NCBI GenBank assembly: GCA_027622355.1 | Contig: JAQBZT010000144.1 | Coordinates: 1-7,568 of the forward strand | Length of the DNA stretch: 7,568 nucleotides | DNA from: a bacterium | GTDB lineage: Bacteria; UBA8248 | Direction of reading: 5' to 3' | Position numbers and translations under genes: made by a program | Shown here: in pieces, positions 1 to 6,640 of the stretch | Layout of the letters: the number at the start of each line of letters is the position of its first letter | Position numbering within the stretch: the stretch's first letter is position 1 | The notes under the pieces: generated by a model | Databases searched by the model: none | Told to the model about the DNA's origin: nothing | The model's input: only the letters and a program-made list of their open reading frames with translations

Positions 1-1
1 G

Positions 2-1129
<1,128 letters not shown>

Positions 1130-1145
1130 TCGCCGGAGCGGGCCG

Positions 1146-1174
1146 GCCCCCGAATTGACATCTGTCTCGGGGGC
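1146..1174. repeat. Inverted repeat, 8-bp perfect arms, after rpoD
   Basis: GCCCCCGA (1146-1153) and TCGGGGGC (1167-1174) are perfect reverse complements separated by 13 bases. The repeat begins 16 bases after the rpoD stop, so it could form an RNA hairpin that ends or stabilises the rpoD transcript. No T run follows, so it is not a standard intrinsic terminator. The loop contains the TTGACA of the next promoter, so it could instead be a protein-binding site. The symmetry is seen directly; its role is inference. Confidence 0.6.
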
Positions 1175-1184
1175 GGCGATAAGA
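1155..1184 (+). promoter_or_regulatory. Predicted sigma70 promoter for the tRNA / zinc-ribbon / rnhA unit
   Basis: A perfect -35 hexamer TTGACA (1155-1160) is followed after 17 bases by GATAAG (1178-1183), which matches four of six positions of the TATAAT consensus. Transcription would start near 1190, giving about 60 bases of leader before the tRNA. This is the best promoter-like sequence in the rpoD-tRNA gap. The -35 box sits in the loop of the inverted repeat at 1146-1174. Confidence 0.65.
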
Positions 1185-1201
1185 CGGAAACGGACATCCT
1201 G

Positions 1202-1229
1202 CATGGAGCGGGCCGCGGCCCGCGGCATG
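1202..1229. repeat. 28-bp imperfect palindrome with a 16-bp perfect core
   Basis: The core GCGGGCCGCGGCCCGC (1208-1223) equals its own reverse complement. After two mismatched pairs the symmetry resumes with CATG on each side (1202-1205 and 1226-1229). It lies in the predicted 5' leader of the tRNA transcript, 22 bases before the tRNA. It could be an operator, or an RNA hairpin affecting leader processing. GC-rich DNA makes such symmetry easier by chance, so the function is unproven. Confidence 0.5.
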
Positions 1230-1251
1230 ATCGTTGTTGGGGCTGGCGATT

Positions 1252-1328
1252 GGGCCCATAGCTCAGCGGTTCAGAGCGGCCGGCTCATAACCGGCTGGTC
1301 CCAGGTTCGAATCCTGGTGGGCCCACCA
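1252..1328 (+). tRNA. tRNA with CAU anticodon, probably tRNA-Ile2 (lysidine-modified), otherwise elongator tRNA-Met
   Basis: A complete 77-base cloverleaf can be drawn. The acceptor stem is GGGCCCA (1252-1258) with TGGGCCC (1318-1324). The D stem is GCTC/GAGC. The anticodon stem GCCGG/CCGGC (1279-1283, 1291-1295) encloses loop CTCATAA with anticodon CAT at 1286-1288. The T stem is CCAGG/CCTGG with loop TTCGAAT. The discriminator is A1325 and CCA is encoded (1326-1328). The long D loop and lack of initiator features argue against tRNA-fMet. C4-G69 and C5-G68 in the acceptor stem resemble E. coli tRNA-Ile2, whose C34 is converted to lysidine by TilS so that it reads AUA. Elongator Met cannot be excluded from the sequence. 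The zinc-ribbon gene starts 44 bases downstream, so co-transcription is likely. Confidence 0.93.
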
Positions 1329-1353
1329 TAGTCTTGCCTCGCTCACGGGTGGC

Positions 1354-1361
1354 GGAGGAGG
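1354..1361 (+). promoter_or_regulatory. Shine-Dalgarno site that sets the zinc-ribbon gene start
   Basis: GGAGGAGG lies 11 bases before the GTG at 1373. It supports that GTG over the TTG at 1334 and the GTG at 1349, neither of which has a comparable site. Confidence 0.7.
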
Positions 1362-1372
1362 AAATCCAACCG

Positions 1373-2122
1373 GTGAATCCCGAGTTGAAAGCGATGATCC
1401 GCCTTCAGGGCATTGATGGGCGCATCGAGGAGACGAGTGCGAATATCAGGAAAATTCCAGCGCTGATCGAAAAGGAAAAAGCCTGTATCCGCGATTTTGA
1501 GGCGACTGTCGGGCAGGCCAAAGAGAATATCGAGGAGGTGGGCAAGCGCCAGCGCCAGGCCGAAAGCGATATCCAGAATGCGGATCAGAAGCTTCGCGAC
1601 ACCCGCGGCAAGCAGGTGCTGGTGAAAACGAACGAGGAATACCGGGCGCTAACCTCGGAGATCGAATCCCTCCAGGAGAAGATTGGCCGCCTCGAGGATG
1701 AGGTTCTCGAGGCCATGGAGAAGATCAGCCCGCTGAAAGAGGCGCTCTCCCGCGAGGCGGCGAAACTCGAGGAGGCCGGACGCAAGGTTTCCACCGCGAC
1801 GAAAGGGCACGAGGATACCCTCTCCCGCCTGAAGAGTGAGCAGAAGGGTCTCGAGAAAGAGCGCGCGGAGATCATCACCTCCGTCAGCCCCGATTGGATT
1901 GCGCGATATGAGACGGTCCGTAAGAACCGGGGCGGACTCGCCGTTTGTCCCATCGTCGGTCAGACCTGTCAGGGCTGCCGGATGCCGGAGACCATCAGCC
2001 GATTTTTCGAGATTCGCGACTCCGATAATGAGATTTTCTCCTGCTCCAACTGCGGACGGATTCTCTACTACCAGGATGCCGAGGTCGTGGGTGCGGTATC
2101 TCCCTTGGACAAATCTGAATGA
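1373..2122 (+). CDS. Zinc-ribbon, coiled-coil protein (COG1579 / DUF164-like)
   Basis: A 249-residue protein of the widespread bacterial family with a long antiparallel coiled coil and a C-terminal C4 zinc ribbon. GTG at 1373 is chosen because of the strong Shine-Dalgarno site and because VNPELKAMIRLQGIDGRI matches the usual family beginning. Residues about 10-180 are rich in Glu, Lys, Arg and Ala with heptad-like spacing, predicting the coiled coil. The zinc ribbon uses Cys199 and Cys202 (TCQGCRM) plus Cys224 and Cys227 in CSNCGRILYY. Cys192 is an extra cysteine outside the pairs. No signal peptide or membrane segment is seen, so it should be cytoplasmic. The family has been suggested to bind nucleic acid or proteins, but its biochemical role is not established. 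It lies 44 bases after the tRNA, and its stop codon overlaps the start of rnhA (ATGA), indicating translational coupling. Confidence 0.92.
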   Translation: MNPELKAMIRLQGIDGRIEETSANIRKIPALIEKEKACIRDFEATVGQAKENIEEVGKRQRQAESDIQNADQKLRDTRGKQVLVKTNEEYRALTSEIESLQEKIGRLEDEVLEAMEKISPLKEALSREAAKLEEAGRKVSTATKGHEDTLSRLKSEQKGLEKERAEIITSVSPDWIARYETVRKNRGGLAVCPIVGQTCQGCRMPETISRFFEIRDSDNEIFSCSNCGRILYYQDAEVVGAVSPLDKSE

Positions 2123-2535
2123 AGAAACGGCGCCTCACGGTATTTACGGACGGCGCCTCACGCGGCAATCCGGGCCCTGCCGGCGCGGCCGCCGTTCTCG
2201 TCGACGAGAGCGGCGCCTGCCTGGACGAAGTGCTCCGCTACCTGGGCCAGACCACGAACAATGTGGCCGAATACAACGCACTGATCATGGGCCTGGCCCG
2301 TGCGCGAGAGCTCGGCGCGGAGGCGGTGGAGGTGGTGACGGACTCCGAACTCCTGGCCCGCCAATGGAGCGGGGAGTACCGGGTGAAGAACGCCAACCTG
2401 CGCCCCCTTTACGAGGAAGCCAAGGAATTGGCCCGCAGTTTCGGAGAAATCGAGGTGCGGCACGTTCGCCGCGGTGAAAATTTCCGGGCCGATGCCGCCG
2501 CCAACCGCGCCATCGATGAAAAAAGAGAGTCCTGA
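2119..2535 (+). CDS. rnhA: Ribonuclease HI
   Basis: A 138-residue type 1 RNase H that cleaves the RNA strand of RNA-DNA hybrids (R-loops, primers) in the cytoplasm. The four carboxylates of the two-metal site are visible: Asp11 in FTDGASRGNPGPAG, Glu51 in NNVAEYNAL, Asp75 in VTDSELL, and Asp125 in NFRADAAAN. His115 (RHVRRGEN) lies where this family often has a catalysis-assisting His. The length and the NVAEYNAL motif fit the compact bacterial and archaeal RNase HI group, which lacks the basic protrusion of E. coli RnhA. Start: the ATG overlaps the preceding stop (ATGA) and no strong ribosome-binding site is seen, so translation probably depends on coupling to the zinc-ribbon gene. The last codons overlap the predicted promoter of the RNase P RNA gene. 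An rnhA-like paralogue with another name is possible, but the catalytic set is complete. Confidence 0.95.
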   Translation: MKKRRLTVFTDGASRGNPGPAGAAAVLVDESGACLDEVLRYLGQTTNNVAEYNALIMGLARARELGAEAVEVVTDSELLARQWSGEYRVKNANLRPLYEEAKELARSFGEIEVRHVRRGENFRADAAANRAIDEKRES

Positions 2536-2544
2536 TCGTATATT
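2516..2544 (+). promoter_or_regulatory. Predicted rnpB promoter overlapping the end of rnhA
   Basis: ATGAAA (2516-2521, four of six matches to TTGACA) is followed after exactly 17 bases by TATATT (2539-2544, five of six matches to TATAAT). The predicted start, 7-8 bases downstream at about 2552, coincides with the first base of the RNase P RNA P1 helix. The -35 box lies inside rnhA codons and the -10 box just after its stop. The agreement between promoter and RNA end makes this stronger than a hexamer match alone. Confidence 0.75.
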
Positions 2545-2551
2545 GGCAGAA

Positions 2552-2929
2552 GAACCGGAGTGGGCTGCGCGGCCGCTCGCGGCCCTCGGGCCGCGGGAGG
2601 AAAGTCCGGGCTCCACAGGGCAGGGTGGTGGATAACGTCCACCGGGGGTGACCCCAGGGAAAGTGCCACAGAAAGGATACCGCCCCGCACCTCGGTACGG
2701 GGTAAGGGTGAAAAGGTGCGGTAAGAGCGCACCAGCGGTCCGGGTGACCGGACCGGCTTGGCAAACCCCACCCGGAGCAAGGCCAAATAAGGAGGCGCCT
2801 GAGGACGGCCCGTCCGAAGCCTCCGGGTAGGCCGCTTGAGGCGGAGGGCAATCTCCGTCCCAGATGGATGGTCGCGGCCCCGCTCTCTGGGCGGGTGACA
2901 GAACCCGGCTTACAGGCCCGCTCCGGTTC
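2552..2929 (+). ncRNA. rnpB: RNase P RNA, bacterial type A (M1-like)
   Basis: Catalytic RNA of ribonuclease P, which removes 5' leaders from pre-tRNAs together with the RnpA protein. At about 378 bases it has the usual length. Conserved pieces in order: CR-I GAGGAAAGTCCGGGCTCC near 2597; P8 GGTGGA/TCCACC with loop TAACG (2627-2643); P9 GGGG/CCCC with GNRA loop GTGA (2644-2655); the AGTGCCACAGAAA core near 2662; P13 GGTGCG/CGCACC with loop GTAAGAG (2715-2733); P14, a 7-bp stem with GNRA loop GTGA (2737-2754); GGAGCAAGGCCAAATA near 2773; the L15 GGGTAGG (about 2825-2831), whose GGU pairs with the tRNA CCA end; and CR-V ACAGAACCCGGCTTAC near 2899. The ends pair as a 14-bp P1 helix (2552-2565 with 2916-2929, one wobble), which fixes both boundaries. 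P3 is short (GCGGCC, CTCG loop, GGCCGC). The encoded CCA of the upstream tRNA suits recognition by L15. Confidence 0.97.
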
Positions 2930-2940
2930 GTTTTTTTTTT
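2901..2940 (+). terminator. Probable intrinsic terminator of rnpB
   Basis: Ten T residues (2931-2940) begin one base after the P1 3' strand. A local hairpin can form just before them: GAACCCGG (2901-2908) with CCGGTTC (2923-2929), seven pairs with one bulged C and a 14-base loop. It uses bases that in the mature ribozyme belong to CR-V/P4 and P1. The T run is seen directly; termination is inferred. Some read-through into the crotonase gene is possible, as no clear promoter lies in the 37 bases before that gene. Confidence 0.6.
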
Positions 2941-2977
2941 ACGCCCAGGCAGGCGGAGACGCCGGTCAGGAAAACCC

Positions 2978-3784
2978 ATGCGCGAAGAAAATCTGATCGT
3001 TCAGAAAGACGGCCCGGTGGCGACCCTGATCATCAACCGTCCCAAGCAGCACAACGCCATCCTCCGCGAGATGTGGATCCGCCTGCCGGAGATCCTCGAT
3101 GGCCTCGAGGCGGACGGGCAGACCCGGGTGGTCGTCATCCGCGGGGCGGGGGATAAGGCCTTCGCCTCGGGCCAGGACATCAGCGAACTGCGCACCTCGG
3201 TCACCCCCGAGACGGCCGCCGCCCACAGCGAGTTGATCGAGGCGGCATGGGCTCGTATCTGGCAGGTCCCCTTGCCCATCATCGCCATGGTGCACGGGTT
3301 CGCCATGGGGGGCGCGGCGGGGCTGCTTGCGGCCTGCGACCTGCGCTACGCGGCGGAAGATGCTATTGTCGCTGTTCCCGCGGCCCGTCTCGGCGTGGTC
3401 TACCCCGAGCTTCTGACCCGGCGGATTGTGGATTTGATCGGTCCGGCGCGGACGAAGGAAATGCTCATGACGGCCCGCCGCTATTCGGCGGATGAGGCCT
3501 ATGAGATGGGTTTCATCAACCGTGTTTTGCCGAAGGCTGCGCTGGAGGCGTATACCTATGGGGTGGCCCGGACCCTTGCGGAGAATGCCCCGATCTCGGT
3601 TCGCGGTGCGAAGGAGATGGTGAACCTGATTCAGGACCAGTCGCTCGATGCGGAGAAAGCCGTGCGTGCCCGGGCCCTGCGCCTCTCCGGGTTCCACTCG
3701 GCGGACTTCCGCGAGGGCGTCGAGGCTTTTCTCGACAAACGCCCTCCCGTTTTCGGGAAAGACGAGGCCGACCCGGCCCGGTAA
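2978..3784 (+). CDS. Crotonase-fold protein (enoyl-CoA hydratase/isomerase family), catalytic glutamates replaced
   Basis: A 268-residue cytoplasmic protein of the crotonase superfamily, which binds acyl-CoA thioesters. ATG 2978 is chosen over upstream in-frame starts because those lie inside the RNase P RNA and because AGGA (2968-2971) is well spaced. The family beginning is also preserved (VATLIINRPKQHNAI). The oxyanion-hole elements are present: FASGQDISEL (residues 62-71) and HGFAMGG (106-112). The two acid-base glutamates of classical enoyl-CoA hydratase (rat Glu144 and Glu164) align by eye with Gly115 (GGAAGLLAACD) and Ala135 (VPAARLGVVYP). The P-A-A-R-L-G form resembles a recurring subgroup annotated as hydratase without clear proof. 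Substrate and reaction (hydration, isomerisation, decarboxylation or hydrolysis) cannot be assigned. It precedes ilvA by 34 bases on the same strand, so co-transcription is likely, but no pathway link is evident. Confidence 0.9.
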   Translation: MREENLIVQKDGPVATLIINRPKQHNAILREMWIRLPEILDGLEADGQTRVVVIRGAGDKAFASGQDISELRTSVTPETAAAHSELIEAAWARIWQVPLPIIAMVHGFAMGGAAGLLAACDLRYAAEDAIVAVPAARLGVVYPELLTRRIVDLIGPARTKEMLMTARRYSADEAYEMGFINRVLPKAALEAYTYGVARTLAENAPISVRGAKEMVNLIQDQSLDAEKAVRARALRLSGFHSADFREGVEAFLDKRPPVFGKDEADPAR

Positions 3785-3818
3785 GGAAGGCCGGCGGAAG
3801 AAAAGGAAGGCGGCAACA

Positions 3819-5075
3819 ATGGAGATGGCAGAGAAAGCCGAGACCGGCAGCGAATCGCTCGAGCCGGCCCAGATTGCCGAGGAGGCGGTCCGCGCCGCCG
3901 AAGTCCTCGCACCCCATCTTCGTCCGACCCCCACGCGGCTCTCCGAGCACTTCTCCGAACAGCTGGGCACCGAAATCTACTTCAAGCCCGAGAACTTCCA
4001 GCGGACCGGCTCCTTCAAGGTGCGCGGCGCCGTCTACGCCGTCAGCAAGCTCAATCAGAAGCAGCGTCAGTGGGGGGTGGTGACCGCCTCGGCCGGAAAT
4101 CACGCCCAGGGCGTCGCTTTCGCCGCCAAGAAACTCGGCGTCAAGGCACTGGTCATCATGCCCGAGTACACCCCGAACACGAAGTACGACGCCGTCCGCT
4201 CGCTGGGCGCCGAGGTCGAACTCTACGGCCCCACGTTCGACGATGCCTATGCCCGCGCCCGCGAGATCGAACATGATCGCGGGCTGACGATGATCCCTCC
4301 CTTCGATCACCCGGACGTCATCGCCGGCCAGGGGACGCTCGGCCTTGAGATACTCGAAGAAGTCCCCGACGTGGGGACCATCATCATTCCAGTGGGCGGC
4401 GGCGGGCTGCTCTCCGGCGTCGCCTCGGTGGTGAAAACCCACCGGCCGGATGTGCGCATCGTCGCGGTGGTGCCCGAGGGGGTGCCGACGTTGCCCGCTT
4501 CCCTTTCGGCGGGGCGCATCGTGGAATCCGCGGACGTGCACACCATCGCCGACGGCGTGGCGGTCAAGCGCCTCGGCGAGCTGTGCTTCCCCCTCATTTT
4601 GCAGCTGGTCGATCAGACGGTGACGGTGAGCGACGACAACATGGCCAACGCCATCCTCGGGCTGCTCGAGCGCGAGCGGATGCTGGCCGAGGGGGCGGGC
4701 GCCGCCCCGCTGGCCGCGCTGCTCGAGCGGAAAACGCGCCTGACCGGGAAAACGGTCGCCCTCATCAGCGGCGGGAATCTGGACGTCAACCTCCTCTCGC
4801 GGATCATCGGCAAGGGGCTCGCACTGGCGAACCGCTACGCGCGCCTGCAGGTGCCCCTTCACGACATTCCGGGCGCGCTGGCGAAGCTCTCGCACATGGT
4901 GGCCGAGTGCCGCGTCAACATTATCCACATCGAACACGATCGGCTCTCGACCCTGGTGCCCATCAACCACACGCTCTCGACCCTCTATCTCGAGGTCAGG
5001 GGGCGCGATCATCTCGATACACTCATTCAGCGGCTTCTCGCCGAGGGGTACGAAGTCCGCCGGGAGGAAGCCTAG
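3819..5075 (+). CDS. ilvA: Threonine ammonia-lyase (threonine dehydratase), PLP-dependent, with C-terminal ACT-type domain
   Basis: Converts L-threonine to 2-oxobutanoate and ammonia, the entry step of isoleucine synthesis or a step in threonine breakdown. The 418-residue protein starts at ATG 3819, preceded by AAGGAAGG at 3803-3810; the in-frame extension upstream overlaps the crotonase gene and is rejected. Lys67 in RTGSFKVRGA forms the PLP Schiff base. SAGNHAQG (91-98) and the glycine-rich phosphate loop VGGGGLLSG (about 192-200) complete the fold-type II site. ALISGGNLDVN is also typical. About 80 C-terminal residues (LQVPLHDIPGALAKLSHMVA onward) form a single ACT-like domain, matching the medium-length class of about 400 residues, not the long E. 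coli biosynthetic IlvA. The domain suggests allosteric control, but the effector cannot be read from the sequence. A serine-dehydrating side activity is common in the family. purH starts three bases after its stop, indicating an operon. Confidence 0.94.
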   Translation: MEMAEKAETGSESLEPAQIAEEAVRAAEVLAPHLRPTPTRLSEHFSEQLGTEIYFKPENFQRTGSFKVRGAVYAVSKLNQKQRQWGVVTASAGNHAQGVAFAAKKLGVKALVIMPEYTPNTKYDAVRSLGAEVELYGPTFDDAYARAREIEHDRGLTMIPPFDHPDVIAGQGTLGLEILEEVPDVGTIIIPVGGGGLLSGVASVVKTHRPDVRIVAVVPEGVPTLPASLSAGRIVESADVHTIADGVAVKRLGELCFPLILQLVDQTVTVSDDNMANAILGLLERERMLAEGAGAAPLAALLERKTRLTGKTVALISGGNLDVNLLSRIIGKGLALANRYARLQVPLHDIPGALAKLSHMVAECRVNIIHIEHDRLSTLVPINHTLSTLYLEVRGRDHLDTLIQRLLAEGYEVRREEA

Positions 5076-5078
5076 GCA

Positions 5079-6632
5079 ATGCCGCACCCCCGGCGCGCGG
5101 TCATCAGCGTCAGCGACAAGCAGGGAGCCGCGGAACTCGGAAAAGCGCTTGCGGCGGCGGGCTGGGAGATTCTCTCCACCGGCGGAACGGCGCGCGCCCT
5201 GCGCGAGGCCGGCGTGCCCGTGAGGGATGTCTCCGAATACACCGGCCAGGCCGAGATCATGGGCGGCCGCGTCAAGACCCTTCATCCGAAACTCCTCGGC
5301 GGCATCCTCGCCCGGACCGGCGTGGACGATGCCGAGATGGCGGCGAGCGGAATCCCTCCCATCGATCTCGTCGCGGTCAATCTCTATCCCTTCCGCGAGA
5401 CGGTGGCCCGGTCTGGCGTCACGTTCAGGGAGGCCATTGAGCAGATCGACATCGGCGGGCCGACCATGGTGCGCGCCGCCGCGAAGAACATGGACCGCGT
5501 GACCGTCCTTGTGGACCCGGCGGACTACCCGGAGGCCATCGGCCACATCGCATCGAGCGGGGAAATTCCCGCCGAGATGCGCCGCCGCCTCGCCCAAAAG
5601 GCGTTTCACCACACCTCGACCTACGACGCGGCGATCGACCGGTATCTCGCGGCGGCCGGTGCGGAAGAGGCGGGGGAGGCGGAATTTCCCGAGAACGTTC
5701 AGATCGAATTCGAACGCGTCCAGAGTCTCCGCTACGGCGAGAATCCCCACCAGAAGGCGGCTCTTTACCGCCTGCGCGGCGCTTCGGGCCTTTCGCTCGT
5801 GGACGGCGAGCGCCTGGGCGGCAAGGAGCTTTCCTACAACAACCTGCTCGATCTCACCGCCGCGGCCGAGCTCGCCGCCGATCTCGAAGGGGTGGGCTGC
5901 GCCATCATCAAGCACACGAATCCCTGTGGCGTCGGCCTGGGAGAAACACCCGCTGCGGCCTATGAGCGGGCGCTCGCCTGCGATCCGGTCTCGGCCTTCG
6001 GGAGCGTGATCGGCTTCAACGTACAGGTGGACGCCGAGGCCGCCGAGGCGATGCGGAGCCTGTTCGTCGAGGTGGTGGTGGCGCCCGGCTTCGACGATGA
6101 CGCTCTCGCCATTTTCAGGAAGAAGAAAAACCTGCGAATCTTTCGGCTGCCTGAGCTGGGCAAGGTGCCGCCGGCTGGATTCGAGATCCGCTCCCTTCCG
6201 GGGGGCGCGCTTTTGCAGGAGCGCGACCGCCTCGCCCCCGAGGAGTTCGACTGGAAGGTGGTGACCCCCCGCGCGCCGAGCGAAGCCGAGGGGCGCGCCC
6301 TTCGCCTCGCCTGGCGCGTGGCGCGCCACGTGAAGAGCAACGCCATTGTTCTGGCGGATGAAAGCGGCACGGTGGGGGTGGGCGCCGGACAGATGAGCCG
6401 GGTGGACGCCTCCCGGCTTGCCGTCTCGCGGGCGGTCCTTCCGGTGGCGGGGTGCGCCCTGGGATCGGATGCGTTTTTCCCTTTCCGCGACAGCGTGGAT
6501 GAGGCCGCCCGGCAGGGGGTGCGGGCCATCGTCCAGCCTGGCGGCTCGGTCCGTGACGATGAGGTGATCGAAGCCGCCGCCGAGCACGACATCGCCATGG
6601 TGTTCACCGGGCACCGTCATTTCCGGCATTAA
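5079..6632 (+). CDS. purH: Bifunctional AICAR formyltransferase / IMP cyclohydrolase
   Basis: Catalyses the last two steps of purine synthesis: formylation of AICAR with 10-formyl-tetrahydrofolate, then ring closure to IMP. At 517 residues it has the normal full length. The N-terminal cyclohydrolase domain (about 1-200) has AVISVSDKQG, the nucleotide-binding ILSTGGTARAL, GGRVKTLHPKLLGGILAR and EQIDIGGPTMVRAAAKN. The transformylase domain (about 205-517) has RYGENPHQ at 218-225, the catalytic Lys278-His279 in IKHTNPCG, SAFGSVIGFN, SDAFFPFRDSVDEA and the terminal TGHRHFRH. The start ATG is preceded by GGGAGGA (5062-5068) inside the end of ilvA, with only three bases between the genes. A folate-ligase gene follows eight bases after the stop, and the two enzymes share folate cofactors. 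No truncation or missing motif is seen. Confidence 0.98.
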   Translation: MPHPRRAVISVSDKQGAAELGKALAAAGWEILSTGGTARALREAGVPVRDVSEYTGQAEIMGGRVKTLHPKLLGGILARTGVDDAEMAASGIPPIDLVAVNLYPFRETVARSGVTFREAIEQIDIGGPTMVRAAAKNMDRVTVLVDPADYPEAIGHIASSGEIPAEMRRRLAQKAFHHTSTYDAAIDRYLAAAGAEEAGEAEFPENVQIEFERVQSLRYGENPHQKAALYRLRGASGLSLVDGERLGGKELSYNNLLDLTAAAELAADLEGVGCAIIKHTNPCGVGLGETPAAAYERALACDPVSAFGSVIGFNVQVDAEAAEAMRSLFVEVVVAPGFDDDALAIFRKKKNLRIFRLPELGKVPPAGFEIRSLPGGALLQERDRLAPEEFDWKVVTPRAPSEAEGRALRLAWRVARHVKSNAIVLADESGTVGVGAGQMSRVDASRLAVSRAVLPVAGCALGSDAFFPFRDSVDEAARQGVRAIVQPGGSVRDDEVIEAAAEHDIAMVFTGHRHFRH

Positions 6633-6640
6633 GGATCGTG

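Noticed and set aside
1146..1174. Intrinsic terminator for rpoD
   Set aside because: A hairpin is possible, but no T tract follows; it is listed only as an inverted repeat.
2864..2977. N-terminal extension of the crotonase frame into the RNase P RNA
   Set aside because: The extension translates rnpB 3' structure and the T run. The ATG at 2978 has a spaced AGGA and the family's normal N-terminus.
2158..2979. Minus-strand open frame of 273 codons over rnhA and rnpB
   Set aside because: It covers a structural RNA and an RNase H with complete catalytic residues, and shows no domain or low-complexity pattern of its own.
3648..3818. N-terminal extension of ilvA overlapping the crotonase gene
   Set aside because: It would overlap the preceding gene out of frame by more than 130 bases and adds an Arg/Pro/Ser-rich stretch foreign to the family; ATG 3819 has a good ribosome-binding site.
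3516..6629. Minus-strand open frame of 1037 codons opposite the crotonase end, ilvA and purH
   Set aside because: It runs antisense to three genes with full motif sets. Its translation is rich in Arg, Gly, His, Ala and Asp without recognisable domains, as expected from the complement of GC-rich codons. It also spans two gene junctions of the opposite strand.
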